This document shows positions 21,903 to 31,728 of a DNA stretch of 64,000 nt, one piece after another. A program made the translations under genes and the position numbers. Position 1 is the first letter of the stretch. The number at the start of each line of letters is the position of its first letter. Source of the stretch: Endothia cerciana (lineage: Eukaryota; Ascomycota; Sordariomycetes; Diaporthales; Cryphonectriaceae); the NCBI GenBank assembly GCA_026119935.1, contig JALRMH010000019.1:62001-126000 (forward strand), written 5' to 3'. The notes beneath the pieces are model-generated. The model was given only the letters and a program-made list of their open reading frames with translations, was not told the origin of the DNA and made no database searches.

Positions 21903-22047
21903 CAGGAGTGTAGTCCGTTGTGAAAACAAGCATGACGTGAGTAGGTCCCCGCGGCGCGAGGTCGAAGCTAAGTATTGCTTAGGATAGACGGGGCGGGCCG
22001 ATCACCCCAAACCTGTTCTTGTTTCGTCATACAGTGTGACGGCGCCG

Positions 22048-22326
22048 CTACATGAGTGGAGGCCATAATGTGGCAAATTCCGCCTTGTGAACATGGGATT
22101 CTCGGAGGATTCCATCTTGATCAATAACTGCACATACTTCTAGCACTGTGTTTCTCGACCACCAATAAGCCGGGTTGTCCTCACTGAAGTGATGAAGGTG
22201 AAGCCGAGGTGGCATTGACGGCGATCCTGTTGACACTGCATTCCACCCTAAATACTCGGATACCAGCTTCATGATGAGTTCGGTCGAAAGTCGATACGGA
22301 GGGATCGCGATTATGGCCACCTTCAT
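22048..22326 (-). CDS. Small hypothetical protein (92 aa), doubtful
   Basis: An uninterrupted frame with a real ATG begins MKVAIIAIPPYRLSTELIMK and contains an aromatic segment, SEDNPAYWWSRN. It starts about 420 bases upstream of the CHORD-like gene and on the same strand. No family is recognised and no introns are evident. It could be an upstream exon, a small orphan gene or chance; the composition is slightly more protein-like than other frames nearby. Confidence 0.2.
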   Translation of the reverse strand: MKVAIIAIPPYRLSTELIMKLVSEYLGWNAVSTGSPSMPPRLHLHHFSEDNPAYWWSRNTVLEVCAVIDQDGILRESHVHKAEFATLWPPLM

Positions 22327-25234
22327 CTCGTCAAGGAATTCCTGCGCTCATCAAGAGCAGACTGTGAACCTCACATGAAGGCATATGTGCCCACGATTCC
22401 CGGGTCGGTTCCTGCTGCCCAGCTTCCCAAGTGCTTCACGATATCTGTTCTTGCTTGATGTAGCGATGAAATCTTGCTGAGTTCACTGGACTTGCCTGGC
22501 TTGAGTCGTAAGATACCTCAGGGGCGAGCACTAATACCCAGGAGAAACTCTCATCTCGCCGTCGATCTGCCCTGAGACCATAACGATGGCTGGCTGATCC
22601 TCATTCCAGTCAGCTAAAAGCGCCGTCATCAGGGTTCCCTCCCATCTCCCCATCCGCCCCTCCTGCTCCAGTGCATCACAACAGCAACGCCACCAACCTC
22701 CTTCGATACCATTCTCACCCACTAAGTCTATCCTGAAAGTCTTCAGGCCGGCATACCGAGCGTGTTGCTGTCGAAGCTAAGAGCAGGTATACATCGACCT
22801 CAGAGCACCACCGCCTAGAGTGCACGATCGGCCCGCCAGCTCTGCTACGAGCCCACACCAACAACTCTGGCGCACGCTAATAACTTGGGAGCCCAGAGGC
22901 CAGCTTGTTGATGACAGACAGCTTGTGTGAACGGTCGTGCATGACCTGCGCCATCCTGAGATGTCTGGGCAGACGGCAGACATCACCAGCTTCTTACAGT
23001 CCCCGCAGGATCTATCACTCCTGGGCAAGCCAGAGGGCCACTGCTCAGTACTCGCCTATCAGGCAGCCAACTGCATCTTGAAACAGACACGCAGGCAATT
23101 GGCACCTCCGTGAGCCTCCATCGTCTGACTCTTCGTGAGAGCCTCGACGCTGCTGTCGCACTTAGACATACTTAGGTACTTACCTGCACCAGGAACGCTC
23201 GACCAAAGCTAAAGAAGAGTGGCCCCAAGACGAGAAGACCGGTGAGGCACTGAAAGTCAATCAGGCCAACACGGTCGTCGACGGTCCCGAGTGCCGACCA
23301 TTCCTATGATCATGAGAGCGCCGCATTTCCCCGGGAGAGGGAATCAGTTGATAAATATAGCATGGTGCGACCTTCTAGTGGGCTTCTGGAATGGCAACCC
23401 TGCATGGTATCCATCTCGCTGATCAACTGGTGGTAGAGCACGCATTATGTACGACGCGCCGACGGGAGCGCCCTACTGGTCCGGAAAACGCCACCCACCC
23501 ACCCCAGCCAGTCGGAACACTGGACGTGCTACATTCGCTGTCGCTGCGAGACTGATGACCCTCCCTGTTGGATGGTCGCATCGGGCGTTGGCACCACTGA
23601 TCCGGCATGAAGTCTCAATTTCCCTAGCCTCCCAGGTGTGGTAGTTCTACTACTGCCACTTCAGGCACAGAAATGGGCCCCGGCTGGCGCCTCAAGGATC
23701 TGCCTTCAGAGGTTTGGTTATGCGGCTGCTCTGCCGCCATGCTACCCATGTCCTGGTTGACGACGATGATGTTCGCTCATCGACGTGAGACAACCACTGC
23801 CTGTCAGAGCCAGGAGGAGTCGTGGAGACGGTCACAATCTCATCAAATCATTGGGACCACCCTAATGTGAAAAGTGGACACGGCAGAGCAATGCGGTCCT
23901 GTGCAGATGGGGTGATGCATTGTTGGCGCGACGCACCGGCGCTTGCCTGCATCACCATCGCCAGGACGCGCTTGCGTTTCCACGGCTGACTTGCTGGGAA
24001 GACTTCCCCTGGTTCCTGGAAGCTTGCGCTCCTCTGGTGCGGATGGTCGCAGCTGGCTGGGCCCGCAACACGAACACGGCGGCTCTCGAGACAGCGTCTA
24101 TCCGGGTCCAGTCTCGCGCGTGGCGGAGGATGACGAGGGCGAATGGCTTTCACACGACTGAGGGGACGTGTCACCTCAGAAGGTCACGGTCAGACGTGTC
24201 GGATCGAGGTGCGTCGAGTCGAAATTGAGATGCACCGCTCCTGCATGGCCAGCGAAGCATGCATGACATAATTTTTGTGCGCGTCTTGAAGTGATCCTAT
24301 TGAGATCCCGATCTAATCAAGGACGGTCCTGGCGCCCTCGGACAGTGATCGAATGTGGCGACTCAGGCTGACGAATTGCAAGTGCACGAGATCTCTATCT
24401 GCATTGACAGAAGCAGAGTCGGCCACTCACTCCGTAGAGGAGGCGTTTTGGTTTCTGATGATGGGTGGGATAAGGTTTGCCATGTGGCGATCCAGAGCAA
24501 CTATGGTATATTCAAGGGGGACTGCAATTTATGCACCCAGGCCAGCCATTGTTTCCATCCTGCTGGTAAACTCTGGTTCGCAGATCCGGTTGTGGTCCCT
24601 CGCGCCGGCTCCTGTGTCTAATTTTGCCGACCTGCAAGTCTCCTGGAGCTTGCATGCCCGCGACCGGGCCAGAGACACAGGATCTCCAGCAACTGCTCGG
24701 CCTTGGAACCGAGCCGCGCTTCCACTCATGCAAGCACACGCGCCAGACGACGGTTGCCCGGGGATCTTGTGGATCTGGGGATTCTGCTGGTGGGCCCCCT
24801 CCGCCGAAGCCATGCCCCTTCCGCGGTGACGGTCGGTGAGCTGTCCCTGTTCACGATCCCGAGCTAAACCTCAAGTGGTGTCCAAGATCCGCCAGCGCCC
24901 ACTTGTAATTATAACAGATGGTGGACAGTGGGAAGAAAATACGGGGGTACCGACTAGCGACTGGGCTGTTCTCGTCTGCACTCTCTCTTGATGGGCTTCC
25001 CTCCTATCCTTTCTACCATCCTCGTCCTCAAACCCGACTTTCCTTAAGGGGGGCATAGCTACAGCGTGGTCGTGTTGTGGTTGGCTGCACTTTGCTGCAT
25101 CGACTCGAGTCTGCGTGCCTCTCGACCTGTCGATTGACTACAGATCTCTTTTTAATGAAGCTGACCGGCGCCGCCTGTCGTTAATCTCTCAAAACCACTC
25201 CTTGTCATCCATTTCGCGGATGTGACCCTCATTT

Positions 25235-25245
25235 GAACCAACACC

Positions 25246-25275
<30 letters not shown>
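25235..25275. repeat. (CAC)n/(CAT)n microsatellite
   Basis: A run of seven or eight CAC units passes directly into CAT units, in non-coding DNA about 560 bases upstream of the serine-rich gene. Confidence 0.85.
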
Positions 25276-25276
<1 letters not shown>

Positions 25277-25416
25277 GTATCGTTGTTGTCGCTGTCTATC
25301 TTTGACTTCTCTTTCTTCCTGGTCTGCGCGCTTCTGTTTAGCGTATTGCCAATTGCTTGCGCTTTCCCTTCGAGGTCCATCCCTAATGGTCCTCTCAACT
25401 ATTCCATTTCTGCCAT

Positions 25417-25497
25417 CACGTGTTTACACCACCGCTTCTAGGGCAGCTCGAGGCGCACCTGAATATCGACACACGAGTGCGTCACGTGCGACACGTG
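25417..25497. promoter_or_regulatory. Cluster of three CACGTG (E-box) sites
   Basis: Perfect CACGTG palindromes occur at 25417-25422, 25483-25488 and 25492-25497, the last two nine bases apart. They lie 335-415 bases upstream of the serine-rich protein gene. CACGTG is the classical bHLH binding site (Cbf1/Pho4/SREBP classes in fungi). Which factor binds is unknown. Confidence 0.45.
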
Positions 25498-25831
25498 CGA
25501 GTCAAGACAGGATCTTCCACGTCGATCACGAGTCATCACCTGTCTCGAGGGACCTCGGCGCGCGAAGACATCCCGGCCGAGTCGGACGACGACAGCAAGC
25601 GGAAGCAAGGCGACTACAGTCCTCACGACAGAATCTCGCCCGGCCTTAGACAGGAACGGACACCCTCACCAACTCGTGGGGACGAGACTTGGGCACTATC
25701 CCAGGCCATCTAGCTACCGTGGACTCATCAGCCATCGAGTCAGCACGCATGAAACCGCAATGTCCCGAGCCTAATCGTCGGCTTTGTTGCTTTTCGGAAC
25801 AAGACATTCAGCGCACCGGGGCCGGTGCAGA

Positions 25832-28800
25832 ATGTCGGCGCCGTCAGACCAGCCGGACCGATCACCGCTACGCCAGCAACCCAGCGCCATCCGCGTCGTG
25901 CCGTACTCGCCCCCGCGCGCCAGCGATTTTTCAGACGAGACTCGACCGCACGATGGGCCAGGCTCGACCTCCGCCTCGGCCCGAGCAGGAGGATCGTATG
26001 ACTTCAGCACGGACGACGACGGACGGAATAAACCAATCTCCGGGAAGACGACGAGCAGTGAGAACACGCGATACTATCCACCAGCGTCCTCTTCTGGTCG
26101 GCCTCCTCAACCGGCGAAGCGAAGGGACGATGGTGTTTCAGAATGGGGTCCTGCTACATTTCAAGGCACATCATTCAGCGAACCAAGATCTGGCACTGCC
26201 CCTGCGGTGACCCCTGTCTCCCCCTTGTCCAATATCCCAGGTCGCAGTGTACCTGCTCGCGGACGTCAGCCCACGACCGGCCAAGCCACAGCCTACACCC
26301 AATCGTCGCGCCCATCGACTTCATCCCATCTTGGCGATGTCGAGCCGTCGTCTTCGTCGAGAGTCTCATCGCCCCCAGGTGGACAGCGTCGTCCCAGCTC
26401 CCGCCGCAGCAAGTTCGTCGCAGTCCTGAATGAGGACAAGACATTTTCTTTGGTTCCACAGCGTCCAAGGGATCCGGATCCCCCACAATCATCACAGTCC
26501 TACTACCCTCCACGCTCCTCGTCGGGGGTATCCGAGTATGGAGGCTATGGGCTCAGATCTTCGCAGTTACATTCCTTCCCGACCACACCGCGCGTCTCTC
26601 AAGCAAGCTCGCATGAAGGTGTTTCCTCTTATGCGTCCAGCCACTATGATCGGCCGAGCTCATCCCTGGCGGAGACCATCCCAGATCGCAGCCTAACGCC
26701 GGCCACTCCCGTGCCTTCTTCCCCTGGCTCTTCCTATCAAGAGACCATAACTGAAAATAATCCTATTGTCGAACCCTCCGCCTCATCTTGGATCGGCCGC
26801 ATGGTAGGAGGTCTCCGTAGGGTGCCGAACTTGCCTGCCGCTGAGTCCAAAGGGAAACGGCCGGCCCACTCACCTGGTTCTGATACAACCGAGACTCCAC
26901 TATCCGCTGTTACCGAGATTGACCCTCCTCTTCATGACGACGCATGGGTGGACAACTCTGCCGAAGAATATCAGGCACCAGTCCGCTCTCGAACTCCTTC
27001 AACTGGCTCTGACAACACCAATTACAAGGTTTACCGGCACGCCAGTGAGGCCCTTTCACAACCCGAACCGCAGGCGCCCGAGGAAGAGCGAGAGGGTGAA
27101 GGCTCGGACGTGGACTCAGTGGATCCTCATCTTCGGCCACAGCCTTCCTTCGCCACTGCGCAGACTGGGTCGACGGAATTTGAGACCACCAACTACAAGG
27201 TCTACGGGCAGAGCGACGACGAAGGCTCTGACGAGGCACTCGCTGAATCACCCAAAGTAGGGCCATCCGCTCGAGCGTTGAGGAACCCGTTCGGCCCTCA
27301 ACTCCAGCCTCAGGATTCAATTGGCTCCCTCGAGTCTGCAGCGTCGACGACCTCCGAGAATACTAATTATAGAGTGTACGGGCCTAGCAGTCCTGTCCTT
27401 TCACCGGTCCTAGAGTCGCCTGTACCAGCACAAGAGACACGTGAGCTCAGACCGGCACAATCCTTCCCCTCTGCAACTTCCAGTCTCTCCGAGTCAGCGA
27501 ATTACGTGGTCTATGGACCAAACGGCTCTGACCTAAGCTCTGTGGAGAGCCTCAACGCACCATCTGAGTCCGGCTCTTACGCGCCTCTCCTGGGGTCGCC
27601 GACACCTGCTACCCCGGCGTTGTACACGCAGGCAGAAGAGGAGGAGGAGGAGGAGGAGGAAGAGGAAGAGGAAGAGGAAGAGGAAGAGGAAGAGGAGAAG
27701 GCTGAGGCTGGCCCGTCCGGTACTACCTCCGCCGAGCCAAACTACGTTGTCCTTTCAGATCCTACCCCTGAGCCGTCTCGTGAAGCTAGCCCCAATTCCG
27801 GTGACGGGTCCGAGGGAACTGTCGTTCGAGGCCCACGCGAGGAATACTCTCAGGAGAGCTTGGTTGTATCGCCATTGAGACCGCGTAGGCCGTCCCTTGA
27901 AGGTTTTGGATACTTCACAGCCAGGTCAAGGGTAAAACCCAAGGAGGAGCTTAGGACAAAGAGGCCGCTGAGAACAAAGAAGTCGTCGATCTCGTCGATC
28001 ATCAACGAGGAAGCATCTGAGGATTTCTTCGCCACGCAGGCTTATCTGGATGCGCCGGCCGGCGAGTACGAGGCTGCAACACCATCCATCCCAGGTCCGT
28101 CCGAACGCCAGAGGCAGCTTGACGAACAACGAGAGCGAGAGCGTCAACAGAGGGAGGCAGCTGAATGGGAGGAAGCAGGGGTGGTATCAGGCTCTGAGGG
28201 TCCCATGGCATTGCCGACAACACCGCACCAATGGAGTTCCCAACTCTCGACTGTTCAGTCCGAAACGGAGCCCGAGAGCTCCAATGGAACCCGTAACTCC
28301 CTCGGGTCGATATCGGTTCCAGGTAGCCACGGCAGCCACGGCAGCCACGGCAGCCACGGCAGCCACGAACGGCGCAGCAGCCGAGGTTGGAGCTCCCACA
28401 GCAGGCAGATGCTCAGCATCTCGTCATCACTGGCTGCCGAACTGGAAGCTGCCTCGCGCTCTCGATCCAACTCGAACTCGCAGCCTGGTTCTCTCGAAAG
28501 GCCAGGTCCGTCTTACCGCCCAGGGTATCATGGTATGATCCGGGATCACGACGAGGACGGTGACGGCCTCGGGGAGCTTCAGCAGATCAGTCCGAGACCA
28601 TCGCGGTCAAGACTCTCGGAGCTGTTCACCCATGGCAACCCTTCCGAGAGGAATTTGCACTCGTCCGCGAGCATGCGCTCCTTCAGCAACACCATACCCC
28701 TATGGGCACAGGTCTACTATGGCAGCGGAGAACGTAAATGGCTCAGGTCGGCCTCGATATCCAGCATGTCCGACTTGAGCAGCCGTCCCGGGTCGATGTT

Positions 28801-29410
28801 ACGCCACAGTGCATCACCAGTCTCTGACGGTTCCCCTCAGGGCATCTACAGTCCCCGACGGCGACCCAAGGAATACGGCCAGGAGGGTCGACGGACATCA
28901 AGACAGGGGAGCATGGAAATCGGGCCTGGATCAACGAACGACGAGCATCTCGATCTGGGATTCCGAAGAAGCCTCCGTCGGATGACGTCCAGTCTGTGGT
29001 CGCCCCATCTGCGGCGGGATGTTCGCGCGCGATATACCATCTGGGATACGCCCTCAGTGGCTTGGTCGGCAGAGAGCGGTGTGTTTGGGCGGCGCAATGC
29101 ACAGGTGGTGCTCTTTGTGTTCGGCTTCGTCTTCCCCTTTGCCTGGATGATTGGCGCCGTGCTGCCCCTGCCGAAGCCTTCGCCGCTCGCCATGGCGCAG
29201 AGGGATTCGAGCTACAGCGATCTTGCGGCCCGCGCCAGCTCTCATGAATACGACCGCCATATCGAGTCAGTCGACGAACTCCGCTACGAGAACGCAAGAT
29301 GGTGGCGCATGCTCAACCGCTGCATGTCAGTCGTTGGGCTACTCATCATCGGCGCTGTCGTTGGTCTGGCAGTCGCAGCTGTCAAAGAAGGATGGGGCTC
29401 CAGGACTTGA
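25832..29410 (+). CDS. Large serine-rich protein with C-terminal membrane anchor (conserved fungal, function unknown)
   Basis: The single-exon 1,192-residue protein is dominated by Ser, Pro, Glu and Thr and is predicted largely disordered. The ATG at 25832 is the first in frame (MSAPSDQPDRSPLRQQ). Five copies of an imperfect motif NY(K/R/V)V(Y/L) occur between about residues 390 and 650, spaced 60-100 residues apart. A run of about 24 Glu and a five-copy Gly-Ser-His repeat are visible. Near the C-terminus the conserved-looking block SLWSPHLRRDVRARYTIWD precedes two hydrophobic helices, VVLFVFGFVFPFAWMIGAVL and MSVVGLLIIGAVVGLAVAAV. This architecture fits a cytosol-facing scaffold anchored in a membrane, as in uncharacterised fungal serine-rich proteins. 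No enzymatic domain is visible. Confidence 0.85.
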   Translation: MSAPSDQPDRSPLRQQPSAIRVVPYSPPRASDFSDETRPHDGPGSTSASARAGGSYDFSTDDDGRNKPISGKTTSSENTRYYPPASSSGRPPQPAKRRDDGVSEWGPATFQGTSFSEPRSGTAPAVTPVSPLSNIPGRSVPARGRQPTTGQATAYTQSSRPSTSSHLGDVEPSSSSRVSSPPGGQRRPSSRRSKFVAVLNEDKTFSLVPQRPRDPDPPQSSQSYYPPRSSSGVSEYGGYGLRSSQLHSFPTTPRVSQASSHEGVSSYASSHYDRPSSSLAETIPDRSLTPATPVPSSPGSSYQETITENNPIVEPSASSWIGRMVGGLRRVPNLPAAESKGKRPAHSPGSDTTETPLSAVTEIDPPLHDDAWVDNSAEEYQAPVRSRTPSTGSDNTNYKVYRHASEALSQPEPQAPEEEREGEGSDVDSVDPHLRPQPSFATAQTGSTEFETTNYKVYGQSDDEGSDEALAESPKVGPSARALRNPFGPQLQPQDSIGSLESAASTTSENTNYRVYGPSSPVLSPVLESPVPAQETRELRPAQSFPSATSSLSESANYVVYGPNGSDLSSVESLNAPSESGSYAPLLGSPTPATPALYTQAEEEEEEEEEEEEEEEEEEEEEKAEAGPSGTTSAEPNYVVLSDPTPEPSREASPNSGDGSEGTVVRGPREEYSQESLVVSPLRPRRPSLEGFGYFTARSRVKPKEELRTKRPLRTKKSSISSIINEEASEDFFATQAYLDAPAGEYEAATPSIPGPSERQRQLDEQRERERQQREAAEWEEAGVVSGSEGPMALPTTPHQWSSQLSTVQSETEPESSNGTRNSLGSISVPGSHGSHGSHGSHGSHERRSSRGWSSHSRQMLSISSSLAAELEAASRSRSNSNSQPGSLERPGPSYRPGYHGMIRDHDEDGDGLGELQQISPRPSRSRLSELFTHGNPSERNLHSSASMRSFSNTIPLWAQVYYGSGERKWLRSASISSMSDLSSRPGSMLRHSASPVSDGSPQGIYSPRRRPKEYGQEGRRTSRQGSMEIGPGSTNDEHLDLGFRRSLRRMTSSLWSPHLRRDVRARYTIWDTPSVAWSAESGVFGRRNAQVVLFVFGFVFPFAWMIGAVLPLPKPSPLAMAQRDSSYSDLAARASSHEYDRHIESVDELRYENARWWRMLNRCMSVVGLLIIGAVVGLAVAAVKEGWGSRT
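27633..27699 (+). repeat. GAG/GAA repeat encoding poly-Glu
   Basis: An in-frame purine-only repeat of GAG and GAA codons encodes about 24 consecutive glutamates inside the serine-rich protein. GAG dominates the first part and GAA/GAG alternate in the second. Confidence 0.9.
28322..28366 (+). repeat. Five tandem 9-base repeats encoding Gly-Ser-His
   Basis: Five nearly identical 9-mers (GGCAGCCAC, first copy GGTAGCCAC) encode GSH five times in the serine-rich protein. The near identity of the copies points to a recent expansion. Confidence 0.9.
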
Positions 29411-30939
29411 CGTTGAGAATCTGGCTCGGTGGCCACCTGCCCAGCCTAATTACCCTGTACATATTTGGTGCTACACCACCCTCGCACCCGCGCACAAACA
29501 TCAGGCGTTTGACCTTCCCACAGCATTACTCATTACTACATATCTGGAACCGACACCGGATTTCACCTCGACAGTCTCGCCCATCTTATGCAGCCACATC
29601 TCGCCCAAACCTATTTTTATTAACTTCTATCGATCGGGCTGACAAAGCCCCATTCTTTATATTTTTTTATTTTTTTTCACGACTGAATGACCCGGTACGA
29701 TCGGCTTGCATATACAGGGGCATAAATCGGTTCACCTCAGCTCAGCTCTTCGGGAGCTGTTGTCACTATCACATTAACCACGCCGCCATCTCATCAACAG
29801 AGGGCCCTTCCCAGAGCCATCTGTCCTCCGGAACATACTTATCGTCGTCAGCATCACCGGCGTCATTATTTACCCCCTTTTCTCCTTCGTACATGGGTAT
29901 CCGGCTTAGACCCGGGGCACCAGCACCGGCGGTTCCGTACACCACTGGCAGGAAGATATTCTGAAATTTGTTTTGAGGAGATACCCCCTGAATTGAAAGC
30001 GTTGTTTTGCAGGCGGAGTCCAACCAGATGCATTGGGGCAGGTCGTTTGAAGATATTTGAAATTTGATTCCACCCGAGAGGAAACTTTGTTGTACCATTA
30101 CCGTTGATTGATCTACAGGTGCGGAGATGGCAGAGACATGTCGATAGGGCCAGGCACATATCCGGGGAAGGCAAAATGTAATGGTTTAATCTGCGGTCCG
30201 TGTTGGTGGTGGTGTAAGCAACCCCGGCCCTTCGCCATCGTGCGGTGTATACTTGTAGTATGGATTTTGGGTATCTCGGTCGGAACTTTGGGCAGGCCTG
30301 GCCTGAACTTGACGACGCATGACCAGCAAATTCAAATATTTCTATCACAATAATAACAAAACAACATTTTCAACCTTCGTGACTAGAAACCTACCGCTTG
30401 CGGTCCAATGCGGGGCATGAGCTGCTATTCTCGATGCCCGTGCGCAAAGCCGCCGTCCCAACCGACTATTTGATGATACAACGCCTTCGCGTTTTAAAAA
30501 TGACCTTGCATTTCTGATACCATCGCTTAGATAGAAAACATCTCCCAACAGAGCTCTCGAAGGGGTGGAACTGACATTGCCACGTGGTGAAACAGTCCCC
30601 CGACGTCCCATGGAAGTCTAAATAGCCCGGATCAGCCGCGTAGGCGCTGAGCATTTTAGATGCCTTGGTGGGAGCAGCTGCCAGGCAAACGGATTCCGTC
30701 GCGAACACCATACTGCTGCGCCCTCAGCATCGGCGGCCAGGCCCATGCGTACGTGCATGTGCATGGATCGTCGGTAGGCTTGGTTTGGCCTACTGGCTCC
30801 TGCCTCCCACCCAGCCCCTCCCCCCTACCTACACCAGAAAAAATAATCATCCCACCAAGAAGACAGACAGCACTGATCATCCATCCACACACACAGCATG
30901 AAGTCGCGAACACACTCACGCTCACACAAGAGAGCAAAA
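29411..30939. other. Intergenic region with coding-like antisense stretch
   Basis: This holds the 3' flank of the serine-rich gene, then a minus-strand stretch (29769-30098) that looks partly coding and is listed separately, then the tRNA flank. No other element is supported. Confidence 0.4.
29769..30098 (-). CDS. Possible hypothetical protein or terminal exon (109 codons)
   Basis: The frame starts with an ATG (MVQQSFLSGGIKFQ) and ends with a persuasive acidic segment: VVYGTAGAGAPGLSRIPMYE, then NNDAGDADDD and EDRWLWEGPSVDEMAAWLM before the stop. The same frame, interrupted by one stop, continues upstream into a second coding-like stretch starting at the ATG at 30320, which contains NPYYKYTPHDGEGPGLLTPP. 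An intron removing the stop would join them, but I could not place a convincing donor. No family is recognised. It may be a small spliced gene, a decayed gene, or a chance frame. Confidence 0.3.
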   Translation of the reverse strand: MVQQSFLSGGIKFQISSNDLPQCIWLDSACKTTLSIQGVSPQNKFQNIFLPVVYGTAGAGAPGLSRIPMYEGEKGVNNDAGDADDDKYVPEDRWLWEGPSVDEMAAWLM

Positions 30940-31027
30940 TGATCGAGCCCGGGATCGAACCGGGGACCTTGTCGGAAGAAGCTCACATGCTGTGAACGAC
31001 ACGTGATAACCACTACACCACTCGACC
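30940..31027 (-). tRNA. tRNA-Val (CAC anticodon) with a 15-base intron
   Basis: The minus strand folds into a complete cloverleaf. Acceptor GGTCGAG pairs with CTCGATC with one G-U. The D arm is GTG...CAC. The anticodon stem TGTCG pairs with CGACA around loop TTCACA-C, giving anticodon CAC. The T arm is CCCGG-TTCGATC-CCGGG and the discriminator base is A. The A and B box promoters are intact. A 15-base intron sits after position 37, the canonical site for nuclear tRNA splicing. A T4 run directly after the 3' end would serve as the RNA polymerase III terminator. Confidence 0.95.
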
Positions 31028-31728
31028 GCATACAAGTTACAATTTGTGCCAGACGGGTTGGTTATAGATGTGAATCTTCAAAAGCCCTTGAAAAAATACA
31101 GCCCGCTCCTCTTCCGTAGGACGTAGCCCCTTTAGATGGACATCCCACCGCTACTGGGGTTGAAGTAATACTATACTTAGTCTGCGCTATTCCTTCAAAC
31201 AAGATGTTCTTTGCCCTATGACTCTCGCTATACAGCAGGTCTATCTTCATCCCGGATCTCAGATATCGTTTGCCGCCCCTTCAACTCTTTCTCCTTCGCT
31301 GTCTTCCCCTGAGCGCCTCCTCTGCCCAGTCCGCCCCCCCCCCCTCCGTGGCCTCACCCAGTCCCTTCTTCACCTCTGTCCCTACAGCAAGGAGATGTTA
31401 TAAAATAACTTCATCTGTCGAGCGGAATATCATATTGCCCAGATGCCCCGAATTCTCCATAAACACCGTGAGGATCTTGCCCAACTGGCTGGGGGTGGCT
31501 GGGTGGCTGGCTGGATCAATCAAACTCGCCCAACCCTGAAATATCCACCCAGCGAAGGCGCCGACGGCGCCGTACGTACCGTAATGAAGAATCACAGGCG
31601 GATCCGGCTCCGCAGGACGAGCCCATGTTTACGGGGCAGCTGCCGCGCCGCCCCAGGCCGCGAACCCTCCGAGATGCCGAGTCCGTGCCGCGTTCTGACG
31701 GTGTCCAGAGCTTGCTATTTCCGTCGAA
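31028..31728. other. Intergenic region, promoter side of the PEP mutase-family gene
   Basis: About 700 bases with a C11 tract at 31334-31344. I see no gene. Confidence 0.45.

Larger units (their letters stand above)
21903..25831. other. Gene-poor region upstream of the serine-rich protein gene
   Basis: Nearly 4 kb without a recognisable gene. A 92-codon frame at 22048-22326 (-) is listed separately with low confidence. Other short frames have no domain-like texture. The right end contains a CAC/CAT microsatellite (25235-25275) and three CACGTG sites. I see no terminal inverted repeats or transposase remains. Confidence 0.5.

Noticed and set aside
24353..24829. A 158-codon + strand frame in the gene-poor region
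   Set aside because: Overlapping frames in all other phases are similarly open and the composition is not protein-like.
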